Below the pieces are notes generated by a model, which did not search any database, was not told the origin of the DNA, and saw only the letters and a program-made list of their open reading frames with translations. Both the position numbers and the translations under genes were made by a program. A stretch of DNA of 13,190 nt, taken from Rubrobacter sp. (GTDB lineage Bacteria > Actinomycetota > Rubrobacteria > Rubrobacterales > Rubrobacteraceae). Position 1 is the stretch's first letter. Each line of letters opens with the position of its first letter. The DNA lies in NCBI GenBank assembly GCA_013815485.1, contig JACDGB010000016.1:1-13190 (forward strand), given 5' to 3'. This document shows positions 6,723 through 12,569 of the stretch, piece after piece.

Positions 6723-6949
6723 GGAAGCACGCGAGAGGAGGTGATCCAGATAGACGCATCGAGTAGTAGTCGCGGGTATCTTCGGGGAGAGGTGGCTCTA
6801 ACCTAGGCTCGCCCAAATCCCTGCGGGATCCTGGGTTATTTCCTGCCGCCTCTCTTGTAGTAGACGGCGGACGTGCAGAAAACGGGATACCTGCGAGACT
6901 CAAAAGGGTACGGCCCCCCGGCGCTTATCTAACCGGGGGGCACTTTTTT
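6719..6949 (+). ncRNA. Candidate structured small RNA downstream of cinA
   Basis: No protein gene explains 6675-6955, yet this stretch has a promoter-like pair, nested complementary segments and a terminator. Pairing read by eye: P1, 6770-6780 with 6886-6896 (11 pairs, one G-U); P2, 6785-6796 with 6845-6856 (12 pairs, three G-U); P3, 6812-6815 with 6832-6835 and 6817-6821 with 6825-6829, capped by a UGC loop. An unpaired 3' side (6857-6885) contains GGCGG (6866-6870), which could pair with CCGCC (6846-6850) and compete with P2. GAGAGGAGG (6733-6741) and GAGAGGTGG (6787-6795) are near-identical and can compete for the same CCUCUC. The 5' part holds GGAGGTGATCCAG, complementary to the 16S rRNA 3' end. 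The segment does not look like 4.5S/SRP RNA, tmRNA or RNase P RNA. No plus-strand gene follows, so it is probably a free-standing RNA and not a leader. Confidence 0.5.
6914..6949. terminator. Intrinsic terminator, probably bidirectional
   Basis: CCCCCCGG (6914-6921) pairs with CCGGGGGG (6933-6940) around an 11-base loop. On the plus strand a run of six T follows at 6944-6949. On the minus strand the same stem is followed by CCTTTT, so it could also end the convergent gene that stops at 6956. The hairpin is the clearest terminator in the window. Confidence 0.85.
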
Positions 6950-6955
6950 GCCCTC

Positions 6956-7285
6956 TTACCCCCGAACCTCATCAACGAACGAGACCTCGTACAGATGCGG
7001 CTCGAACTTTTCCGCTAGTTTGGCGGCTTCCCGTATGTGCCCCGCCGCCTCCGGGTTCTCCAACATCGCCTCGAACGCCTCCTTGCTTCGCCACTGCGCG
7101 TAGTTGACGACCCGCGTCCCATCCAGGCTCTTGTGCAAATTGGCCGACACGAAGCCAGGCATTTCACTTATCACCGACTCGGTCGCCTCCACCAGCACAT
7201 CCAGCAATCTCTGCTGGTCCTCGGGCGCGACCGTGAACACGTTGATGAGCGTCACCACATCACTCTGAACCGATATCTTCGTCAT
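6956..7285 (-). CDS. Antibiotic biosynthesis monooxygenase (ABM) family protein
   Basis: A 109-residue protein from ATG 7285, with AAGGG upstream on the minus strand as a ribosome-binding site. It has the ABM/dimeric alpha-beta-barrel pattern: a first strand (VVTLINVFTVAPEDQQRLLD), a helix leading to EMPGFVSANLHKSLDGTRVVNYAQW, then KEAFEAMLENPEAAGHI and a final strand LYEVSFVDE. PGFVSANLHKS-DGTRVVNYAQW is the family hallmark. Members include small cofactor-free oxygenases and heme-degrading proteins, and the substrate cannot be inferred. The frame extends upstream to 7492, but that part is Arg/His/Pro-rich and overlaps the CPBP gene antiparallel to nothing useful, so I reject it. A dyad in the 83-bp leader may control it. 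It ends just before the shared terminator. Confidence 0.85.
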   Translation of the reverse strand: MTKISVQSDVVTLINVFTVAPEDQQRLLDVLVEATESVISEMPGFVSANLHKSLDGTRVVNYAQWRSKEAFEAMLENPEAAGHIREAAKLAEKFEPHLYEVSFVDEVRG

Positions 7286-7321
7286 CCGTTTCCCTTCCCC
7301 GTATCTTCCAGGACACTCCTT

Positions 7322-7359
7322 GATTATCCTCGCCTTGACGATTTCGCAAGGAGATAATC
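7322..7359. repeat. Long imperfect inverted repeat in the leader of the ABM gene
   Basis: GATTATC (7322-7328) and CCTTG (7333-7337) are mirrored by CAAGG (7347-7351) and GATAATC (7353-7359) around a nine-base centre. Four and one unpaired bases separate the arm segments. It sits between the CPBP stop (7369) and the ABM start (7285). No T-run follows on the minus strand, so I favour an operator or leader structure over a terminator. Confidence 0.4.
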
Positions 7360-7368
7360 GTCGGTGGT

Positions 7369-8088
7369 TTATATGGGGACCGGCAGGGCGTCGAGGCCGC
7401 TCAGGATGATGAGCGTGGCGGCGAAGGAGTTGAAGGTGGCGTGGGCCACGAACGGCGGCAGGAGGCTGCCGGTCTTCTCGAAGAGTACACACAGGACGAA
7501 AGCCAGGATCAGGAGCGAAGCCACCAGGACCGGCTCAAGGTGCAGCAGCGCGAATAGCCCGGAGGAAGCCAGCGCCGCCATCACGAACGGGAGCGTTCTG
7601 GTGACGCTGGGATTCTTCGCGCCAGTGCGGTTGGAGATCCAGATCCCCAGCCGGTTCAGGCCGTTGAAGACGCCGCCTCGGAAGACAAGCTCCTCGACGG
7701 CAGGTCCGAAGAGCACGACCACGAGCAATATGGCCGGTATCGCAAGCTCCGGACTCTCGCGCACCCAGCCTTCGAGTCCCTGCATGAAACGCTGCTGCAT
7801 CCGCGATTCGGTCGAGTAGCCGAACCTTTCGAGCACCGAGATGCTCAAGGCGTTCACCAGCGCGCCGGCGAGCACCGCGCCGAAGCCAACCATGACCCCG
7901 ACGCCAACCCCGCCGAGGTAGCCGCCCCTCGGACGGACAAACCCCAGCGAGAAAAGTGAGTAGCCGGCGGAGCTTCCGAATCTTCGGGCCACGAATACCC
8001 CGGCGAAGAACACCCCGATGGTGAAGCCGGCCAGGATCACGTTCTGCAAGGTTACGAGCAACAGCGTCTCCCTCGGGTCACCCGTCAC
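7369..8088 (-). CDS. CPBP-family intramembrane glutamic endopeptidase (Abi/CAAX protease-like)
   Basis: A multi-spanning membrane protein of the CPBP (type II CAAX-prenyl-protease-like) family. From GTG 8088 it is 239 residues with about seven hydrophobic segments. The three catalytic motifs are intact: EELVFR (132-137, the EExxxR motif), FALLH (His183) and HATFN (216-220, HxxxN). Bacterial members are proposed to process peptides or act in bacteriocin immunity; the target here is unknown. The GTG is preceded by GGGAG five bases upstream and overlaps the stop of the Nudix gene by 11 bp, a translational-coupling arrangement. An ATG at 8118 in the same frame would add ten residues and has no good ribosome-binding site. 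Confidence 0.88.
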   Translation of the reverse strand: MTGDPRETLLLVTLQNVILAGFTIGVFFAGVFVARRFGSSAGYSLFSLGFVRPRGGYLGGVGVGVMVGFGAVLAGALVNALSISVLERFGYSTESRMQQRFMQGLEGWVRESPELAIPAILLVVVLFGPAVEELVFRGGVFNGLNRLGIWISNRTGAKNPSVTRTLPFVMAALASSGLFALLHLEPVLVASLLILAFVLCVLFEKTGSLLPPFVAHATFNSFAATLIILSGLDALPVPI

Positions 8089-8572
8089 GGGCGGCTCCCA
8101 AGTAGATGCAGGAACCATCCAAGTCGTTCGCGGCGTCCGTCAGGAGGCGGGACTTCATCCCGTCCGGGAGGAGTGCGATCTCACGCAGCTCGTCCACGCT
8201 CATCCAGCGCAGCTCCGAGAGCGTCGGCCCCGACCCCGGCGCGACCTCCGGGTCGCTCCCGAGGATGGCCTCTGCCTCTGGTTCGACGTCCACTCGCGCC
8301 GTCACGTCCACCGTATGGCGGCCATCCCGCAGGAACTCGCTCACGTACAGAATCCCCGCGAAGTCTCCCGAAAGACCCGTTTCTTCGGCGACTTCGCGCA
8401 CGGCGCATTCTGGGATGGTCTCTCCCGGCTCCAGCCGACCTCCGGGGAGAACCCAGTACGGTTTCAGGTCCGGCTTCCGGTGGCGCACGAGAAGAAATGC
8501 TCCGTCACGCTCGATCACCGCGCCGACCCGAACCCCGAAATCCATGCCAGAGGAAACGCGATCCTTGCCCAT
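8078..8572 (-). CDS. Nudix hydrolase
   Basis: A 164-residue protein with a perfect Nudix box (GX5EX7REUXEEXGU) at about residues 45-67: GRLEPGE, seven residues, then REVAEETGL. It begins with a beta strand GVRVGAVIERDGAFLLVRHRKP that contacts the nucleotide in this fold. It hydrolyses a nucleoside diphosphate linked to another moiety. The exact substrate is not evident, although LVRHRKPDLKPYWVLPGG resembles MutT-like and ADP-ribose-type members. The ATG at 8572 is seven bases after a TATACT box on the minus strand. Longer upstream starts would overlap the preceding gene and lack family likeness. It overlaps the following CPBP gene. Confidence 0.9.
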   Translation of the reverse strand: MGKDRVSSGMDFGVRVGAVIERDGAFLLVRHRKPDLKPYWVLPGGRLEPGETIPECAVREVAEETGLSGDFAGILYVSEFLRDGRHTVDVTARVDVEPEAEAILGSDPEVAPGSGPTLSELRWMSVDELREIALLPDGMKSRLLTDAANDLDGSCIYLGAARDG

Positions 8573-8579
8573 GCCACCG

Positions 8580-8585
8580 AGTATA
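8580..8585 (-). promoter_or_regulatory. -10 box TATACT directly before the Nudix gene
   Basis: TATACT on the minus strand (five of six matches to TATAAT) ends seven bases before the Nudix ATG, giving a leaderless arrangement. It lies in the 20-bp gap after the upstream gene's stop, so Nudix-CPBP may be transcribed separately from the ligase gene. No clear -35 box. Confidence 0.45.
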
Positions 8586-8592
8586 ACCTCGG

Positions 8593-9903
8593 TCAGGTCC
8601 GGGAGATGTCCGCCGCCGCCATGTTCTCCGGGCCATAGTCGAGTACCTGCGCCTCCAACTCGCCGCACGCTTCCAGTACCAGACGCAGCCCGTCCTCCTC
8701 GGAGATGCGTCCGTCGCCGGAGCCATGCTCTCGCAGGATGCGTGACTCCGTGATCTGGTACGCGCCGATGGAGCGCCGTTGCCGCCGGAGCGTCGCAAGC
8801 CGTCCAACTTCGCCGGTGAAATCCAGGATGGAGTCCAGATATTCGGATATCTCCGGGTCATCCGCCTCTCCCGCGACGGCGCGGCGGAGGAGCGCGTGGA
8901 TCAGGTACTCGAAGCCCGGAACTCGTAGCACGTCCCCATCTAGCTCGAACGCGCGAACTTCGTCGTCCGGGGTCACGGACAAACCTTCTCGGCGGACCCG
9001 GTTCGCCGCCGCGACGACCAGTTCGGCCGCCGTGAGGGTGACGGCGGGGTAGTTGCTGTCCATGCCGCGTAGCTCCACGGTTCCCTGGCGGTTGAGCCGC
9101 ACCGGGTTCCATGCGGGCTTGAGCACGGCCCTGCCGGCCTCGGAGAAGAGTCGGCGTTCGACGCCAGCCCGATCCATCGCCCCGAGCCAGGCTTCATAGC
9201 GGTAGAACTGCTGCCGTATGAGATGCTCGACGGTCTGGGCGTAGATCAGAAGCCCGCCCACCTGCGGCAGCCCCGTATAGACACCGTCCCAGCCGAAGGC
9301 GGCGGCGCCCCGGTAGTGGACCGTACGGGGAGAGAGTCCCGTCATCCGTCCCTCATAGAATGGGCACGAGCGCGTCAGGAAGACCAGTGCCGGGTCGAGG
9401 GCCGTCGCCAGGTTGTGGAGTGCGAGCGCCTCCGCTCGCGCGCTCTCCGGCGCGCCTGCGGAGATACCGCTCGCCGGGTCCACCGCCCCGTCCGCGAGCT
9501 CCAGGTGCAGGTGCGTTCCAGCGCATCTTCCTGCGTGCATGAACCTCTCGGGACCGACCACGCGAACCTGCATTTCGTAGTCCAGCCCGTCGCGCATGGC
9601 GGGCTCGAATGGCAGCGGGTAGGCGCCCAGCGGGTAGAGCCTGAGTCCCAGCGGTCGCGCGGCGCGCAGGGCCAGACGGAGGTTGTTCAGGTACTCTCGC
9701 TCCAGATCAGCGAGGCTCCGCGCCGGTGGCGTGCTGACCTCCACCAGTCCCTTGACGAAGTCCGGGGCGAAGCAGGACGGTCTACTCCCATGCCTCTCCG
9801 TCTCCTTCCCGCACTCCTCCAGAAACTCGTCGGCGCGGACGGATGGCAACCCGGACTCTTCGACCAGAAAGAATTCCTGTTCGAGCCCGATGCGACGATT
9901 CAT
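8593..9903 (-). CDS. Glutamate-cysteine ligase family protein (GCS2)
   Basis: ATP-dependent carboxylate-amine ligase of the GCS2 family, which makes gamma-glutamylcysteine or related gamma-glutamyl amides. From ATG 9903 it is 436 residues, with AGGA five bases upstream. RRIGLEQEFFLVEE (3-16) is the first metal/ATP-binding strand of the family. HAGRCAGTHLHLEL (123-136) carries metal/substrate ligands. GTVELRGMDSNYPAVTLTAAEL (274-295) is the equivalent of the RFGTVEVRxxD block that closes the active site. The sequence is unlike classical proteobacterial GshA. Alternatives are an EgtA-type enzyme of ergothioneine synthesis or a YbdK-like amine ligase. A GTG at 9975 would add 24 residues without family likeness. 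It diverges from the D-amino-acid oxidase gene over a 208-bp gap. Confidence 0.85.
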   Translation of the reverse strand: MNRRIGLEQEFFLVEESGLPSVRADEFLEECGKETERHGSRPSCFAPDFVKGLVEVSTPPARSLADLEREYLNNLRLALRAARPLGLRLYPLGAYPLPFEPAMRDGLDYEMQVRVVGPERFMHAGRCAGTHLHLELADGAVDPASGISAGAPESARAEALALHNLATALDPALVFLTRSCPFYEGRMTGLSPRTVHYRGAAAFGWDGVYTGLPQVGGLLIYAQTVEHLIRQQFYRYEAWLGAMDRAGVERRLFSEAGRAVLKPAWNPVRLNRQGTVELRGMDSNYPAVTLTAAELVVAAANRVRREGLSVTPDDEVRAFELDGDVLRVPGFEYLIHALLRRAVAGEADDPEISEYLDSILDFTGEVGRLATLRRQRRSIGAYQITESRILREHGSGDGRISEEDGLRLVLEACGELEAQVLDYGPENMAAADISRT

Positions 9904-10074
9904 CCTGTTCCTGGCGTCCTCCGTTACTTTCTCCGTTTCCCTAATGGGTCCCCAAGCGTTAGTCTCAAGATACACGAACTTTATCTTCCGCGATAGCCGC
10001 CGTCGTTGGCCCCGTGGAGTAAATTCGTCTCTCTGAAGTGTTCTCCCATGTGCCGGTTGTCATGCGGGCCGCGC

Positions 10075-10080
10075 TATAGT
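10075..10080 (+). promoter_or_regulatory. Possible -10 box of the D-amino-acid oxidase gene
   Basis: TATAGT would start a transcript near 10087, giving a leader of about 25 bases that contains the AGGAGG ribosome-binding site. TTGTCA (10057-10062) resembles a -35 but is only 12 bp away, so the promoter is not canonical. Confidence 0.35.
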
Positions 10081-10111
10081 GTGGGTGTTCGGGAGCGAGG
10101 AGGGACGAATT

Positions 10112-11074
10112 TTGCGGGACGTGGTGGTGATCGGCTGCGGTGTGATCGGGCTTTCGACCGCCGTCCTCTTGCGGGAATCGGGCTTCGATGTCCGCATCAG
10201 GACGGCTGCCATGCCGCGCGAGACCACATCCAGCGTGGCGGCGGCGATCTGGTACCCATATCGGGCCTACCCCGAGGATCGCGTGCTGGCATGGGGCGGG
10301 AGGACCTTCGAGGTCTTCGAGGGACTCGCCCGAGACCCGAAAACCGGCGTGATCATGCGCGAAGGATTCGAGTTGCACCGCGAACCCACCCCCGACCCGT
10401 GGTGGATGGATGCCGTTCCCGGCGTCCGTCGCTGCGAGAAGGACGAGTTGCCGCCCGGCTACCGGGACGGGCATGCCTTCACAGTGCCGGTGATCGAGAT
10501 GCCCATATATCTCGGATATCTCCTCGACCGCTTCATCGCCTCCGGAGGGAGCGTCGAAGTGCGTCCCGTCTCATCACTTGCCGAGGCGGCGAGTGGGCAT
10601 CGGGCGGTCGTGAACTGCTCGGGGCTTGGGGCGCGAAGGCTGGCGGGGGACGACAGCGTGGTCCCGATACGCGGCCAGGTCGTTCGCGTCCGCACCCCCG
10701 GTCTCGACCGCTTCATCCTCGATGAAGACGGCCCCGAGGGCGTCACATATATCGTGCCGCGCTCGGAGGACTGCATCCTCGGGGGGACCGCGCAGGAAGG
10801 AGACTGGAACACTGCGCCGGACCAAACGACCGCCGAGGCCATCCTACGCCGCTGCGCGCGGTTGGAGCCGCGCCTCGCGGGGACGGAGGTTCTGGAGCAC
10901 CGGGCCGGTCTGCGGCCCGGACGTCCGGAGGTTCGCCTGGAGAAGGATGTTCTGGACAATGGGATCCCGTGCGTCCACGATTACGGGCACGGGGGATCGG
11001 GCGTGACGCTCTCGTGGGGCTGCGCGGAAGAGACGCTCGGGCTCGTACGGAAAGCTCTGGAGAGGACTCCATAA
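10112..11074 (+). CDS. D-amino-acid oxidase (FAD-dependent)
   Basis: Oxidises D-amino acids to 2-oxo acids, ammonia and hydrogen peroxide using FAD. The protein is 320 residues from TTG 10112. That start is fixed by a strong AGGAGG (10098-10103) eight bases upstream; a GTG at 10079 in the same frame would sit before this site. VVVIGCGVIGLSTAVLL (4-20) is the FAD-binding GxGxxG motif. SSVAAAIWYPYRAYPEDRVLAW matches the DAAO substrate/FAD region. GLRPGRPEVRLE carries the Arg expected to bind the substrate carboxylate. VHDYGHGGSGVTLSWGCA (about 288-305) fits the DAAO C-terminal signature. There is no obvious SKL-type end, as expected for a bacterium. A thermostable D-amino-acid oxidase is known from Rubrobacter xylanophilus, and this looks like that type. 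Confidence 0.92.
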   Translation: MRDVVVIGCGVIGLSTAVLLRESGFDVRIRTAAMPRETTSSVAAAIWYPYRAYPEDRVLAWGGRTFEVFEGLARDPKTGVIMREGFELHREPTPDPWWMDAVPGVRRCEKDELPPGYRDGHAFTVPVIEMPIYLGYLLDRFIASGGSVEVRPVSSLAEAASGHRAVVNCSGLGARRLAGDDSVVPIRGQVVRVRTPGLDRFILDEDGPEGVTYIVPRSEDCILGGTAQEGDWNTAPDQTTAEAILRRCARLEPRLAGTEVLEHRAGLRPGRPEVRLEKDVLDNGIPCVHDYGHGGSGVTLSWGCAEETLGLVRKALERTP

Positions 11075-11116
11075 ACAGCCCACGGCCAGATCCCGATCGC
11101 GCGTGGAGCAGGGGAA

Positions 11117-11134
11117 GTAAGTACAATGACTTAC
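11117..11134. promoter_or_regulatory. Operator-like dyad GTAAGT-n6-ACTTAC enclosing a -10 box
   Basis: Perfect six-base arms at 11117-11122 and 11129-11134 enclose TACAAT (11122-11127), a good -10 box. A regulator bound here would cover the promoter. A transcript from it would have a leader of about 145 bases before the RTX-like gene. No -35 box is clear. The 204-bp gap also holds GGAGGTG (11211-11217) and the perfect palindrome GCAATATTGC (11224-11233). Confidence 0.4.
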
Positions 11135-11138
11135 GAAG

Positions 11139-11210
11139 ATGCGAATTACATGGACCCCGTCCACCCTGTCTGGGACAATCCTGGCGCATGCGCGGTCAGA
11201 TCAGGAATGA
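11139..11210 (+). CDS. Possible 23-residue leader peptide
   Basis: ATG at 11139 opens a short frame (MRITWTPSTLSGTILAHARS...) ending at TGA 11208-11210. It starts 11 bases after the TACAAT box, so translation would be near-leaderless, and its stop immediately precedes GGAGGTG. It has no recognisable similarity, and a frame this short may be chance. Confidence 0.15.
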   Translation: MRITWTPSTLSGTILAHARSDQE

Positions 11211-11278
11211 GGAGGTGTCATCCGCAATATTGCAAGTGAGGTCGCGTGTGAGAAGGGTGAGATGAAGGTCATGATGAT

Positions 11279-11818
11279 ATGGGGAGGAAGAGGAAATTGA
11301 GGCGAAAAGCGATGATGATGGTGGCTTTGGTGGCGCTGTTGGTGGCGCTCTCCGCAGGGGTGGCTATCGCAGCCAATGTGATAGGCACGAAAGCCTCGGA
11401 AACGCTCGTGGGCACGAGCAAGAGTGATCGGGTCGAAGGCAAGGGCGGCAACGACGCCCTGTACGGAGTGGCTAGCGGGGACAGGGTCTCGGGCGGAAAC
11501 GGCAACGATGCGGTCATCGGCGGCAGCGGGAGCGATGAGCCCAACTCGACCAACCCTGGTCCGAAGCCCAGGGGCCTCTACGGCGGTCCTGGCGGCGACC
11601 GCGCCGAGGGCAACAAAGGCGACGACGCGATCTATGGCGGCGGTGGGATCGATGTACTCCGGGGCGGCGATGGCAACGACTTCATAAACGGCCTAAAAGG
11701 GGAGAGCGTTGACACTTTCGACAGGATCTACTGCGGAAGCGGCAGGGACAGAGTCCTCGCCACGAGGAACGATTTCGTGGATAAAGACTGCGAGAGGTTG
11801 AAGCGCCGCAACCCGTAG
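11279..11818 (+). CDS. Secreted RTX-like calcium-binding repeat protein
   Basis: A 179-residue exported protein. The N-terminus has a basic stretch (RKRKLRRK), a hydrophobic core (MMMVALVALLVALSAGVAIA) and likely Sec cleavage after AIA or AIAA. The mature part has degenerate hemolysin-type nonapeptides (consensus GGxGxDxxx): GKGGNDALYG, SGGNGNDAVIGGSGSD, YGGPGGDRAEGNKGDDAIYGGGGIDVLRGGDGNDFIN. Two repeat blocks are split by a Pro/Asn-rich insert (NSTNPGPKPRG). The tail DRIYCGSGRDRVLATRNDFVDKDCE has two Cys that may form a disulfide; this cap recurs in actinobacterial RTX-like proteins. Calcium binding is inferred from the repeats. The ATG at 11279 has GAAGG ten bases upstream. A TTG at 11297 with GGGGAGGAAGAGGAAA before it is an equally plausible start and keeps the signal peptide. 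Confidence 0.85.
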   Translation: MGRKRKLRRKAMMMVALVALLVALSAGVAIAANVIGTKASETLVGTSKSDRVEGKGGNDALYGVASGDRVSGGNGNDAVIGGSGSDEPNSTNPGPKPRGLYGGPGGDRAEGNKGDDAIYGGGGIDVLRGGDGNDFINGLKGESVDTFDRIYCGSGRDRVLATRNDFVDKDCERLKRRNP

Positions 11819-11838
11819 CGTGGGCCGGTAAGCTCGTT

Positions 11839-11867
11839 GGGCCGGGACTCGTTCGCGCTCCCGGCCT
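11839..11867. terminator. Hairpin between RTX-like gene and moaE, weak terminator
   Basis: GGCCGGGA (11840-11847) pairs with TCCCGGCC (11859-11866) around an 11-base loop, 21 bp after the RTX-like stop. Only a weak pyrimidine tail (TCTT) follows on the plus strand. It separates two convergent genes and could serve both. Confidence 0.5.
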
Positions 11868-11888
11868 CTTCCATGCCTGGAGCGCGAA

Positions 11889-12314
11889 TCACGATCTCGT
11901 GCCGACCTGGCTGCCGACCCACACGTACCCGTCTGACCAGACCTCGCGCTTCCAGATCGGCACGATTTCCTTGATCCTCTCGATGGCGTAGCGGCTCGCC
12001 TCGAATGCCGGGCCGCGTCGTGGTGAGGCGACGACGATGGCGACGCTGGCCTCTCCGGGGTCCACGCGCCCGATACGATGCACGATGGAGACGTGGCGAG
12101 CGTCCCACCGCTCGTCTATCTCGGCCCCGATCTCCTCCAGCTTCCGATCCGCCATCGGACGGTAAGCTTCGTACTCCAGGTACTCGACCGAGGCTCTATC
12201 AGACTCGTCAACCCGCGTGGTCCCGATGAAGGTGGAGACGGCACCGCAGTCCGACCTCTGCGCCGCTGACACTAGCGCCCCCACGTCTATCGCTTTCTCG
12301 ACGATGGCGAACAA
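11889..12314 (-). CDS. moaE: Molybdopterin synthase catalytic subunit MoaE
   Basis: With MoaD it converts cyclic pyranopterin monophosphate to molybdopterin in molybdenum cofactor synthesis. The 141-residue protein shows GAVSTFIGTTR (a conserved MoaE block with the Arg of the substrate pocket), YLEYEAYRPMA, HRIGRVDPGEASVAIVVASPRR and the catalytic Lys pair in IKEIVPIWKRE. The start is TTG at 12314, three bases beyond the moaD stop, with a G-rich stretch just upstream. It gives the usual MoaE N-terminus (FAIVEKAIDVGALV). It is the last gene of the minus-strand operon and converges on the RTX-like gene. Confidence 0.93.
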   Translation of the reverse strand: MFAIVEKAIDVGALVSAAQRSDCGAVSTFIGTTRVDESDRASVEYLEYEAYRPMADRKLEEIGAEIDERWDARHVSIVHRIGRVDPGEASVAIVVASPRRGPAFEASRYAIERIKEIVPIWKREVWSDGYVWVGSQVGTRS

Positions 12315-12317
12315 TCC

Positions 12318-12569
12318 TCATCCCCCCGAGACGGGCGGCAGCACGGCGACCTCATCGCCCGGCGAGACGGGATCCTCGCCCCTGGCATACTCGCCGTTGA
12401 CGGCGAAGGCGAGGGTGCCGCGCATGGGGGAGAGTCCGGGATGGCGCTCCTCCAGCGCTTTCCAGACCTCGTCCACGGTGGCGGCATCCGTGAGGATCTC
12501 CGTCTCGCGGGTCCCGGCCCGGTCGGCGGCGGCTCCGAAGAACAGTACGCGGACGCTCTCCTGCTTCAT
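12318..12569 (-). CDS. moaD: Molybdopterin synthase sulfur carrier subunit MoaD
   Basis: An 83-residue ubiquitin-like protein whose C-terminal Gly is thiocarboxylated by MoeB-type enzymes and donates sulfur to the pterin in complex with MoaE. It shows VRVLFFGAAADRAGTRE (first beta hairpin), VDEVWKALEERHPGL (helix), AFAVNGEY and GDEVAVLPPVSGG, ending in the obligatory Gly-Gly. The ATG at 12569 overlaps the TGA of the lipid kinase (ATGA), and moaE begins three bases after its stop, so the three genes are translationally coupled. Confidence 0.93.
   Translation of the reverse strand: MKQESVRVLFFGAAADRAGTRETEILTDAATVDEVWKALEERHPGLSPMRGTLAFAVNGEYARGEDPVSPGDEVAVLPPVSGG

Noticed and set aside
6741..6806. 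21-codon frame starting at GTG 6741 inside the candidate RNA
   Set aside because: The GTG lies inside the Shine-Dalgarno-like sequence itself, so it could not be used as a start with that site; kept only as part of the RNA observation.
6911..6941. 6C-type RNA hairpin because of the run of six C
   Set aside because: The C-run is paired in the terminator stem, not in a loop as 6C RNA requires.
7286..7492. 69-residue N-terminal extension of the ABM protein
   Set aside because: Low-complexity Arg/His/Pro sequence overlapping the CPBP gene; the internal ATG at 7285 has a ribosome-binding site and gives the family's normal start.
11215..11265. 17-codon frame from GTG 11215 in the leader of the RTX-like gene
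   Set aside because: The start overlaps its own putative ribosome-binding site and the peptide is Arg/Val-rich without likeness to anything.
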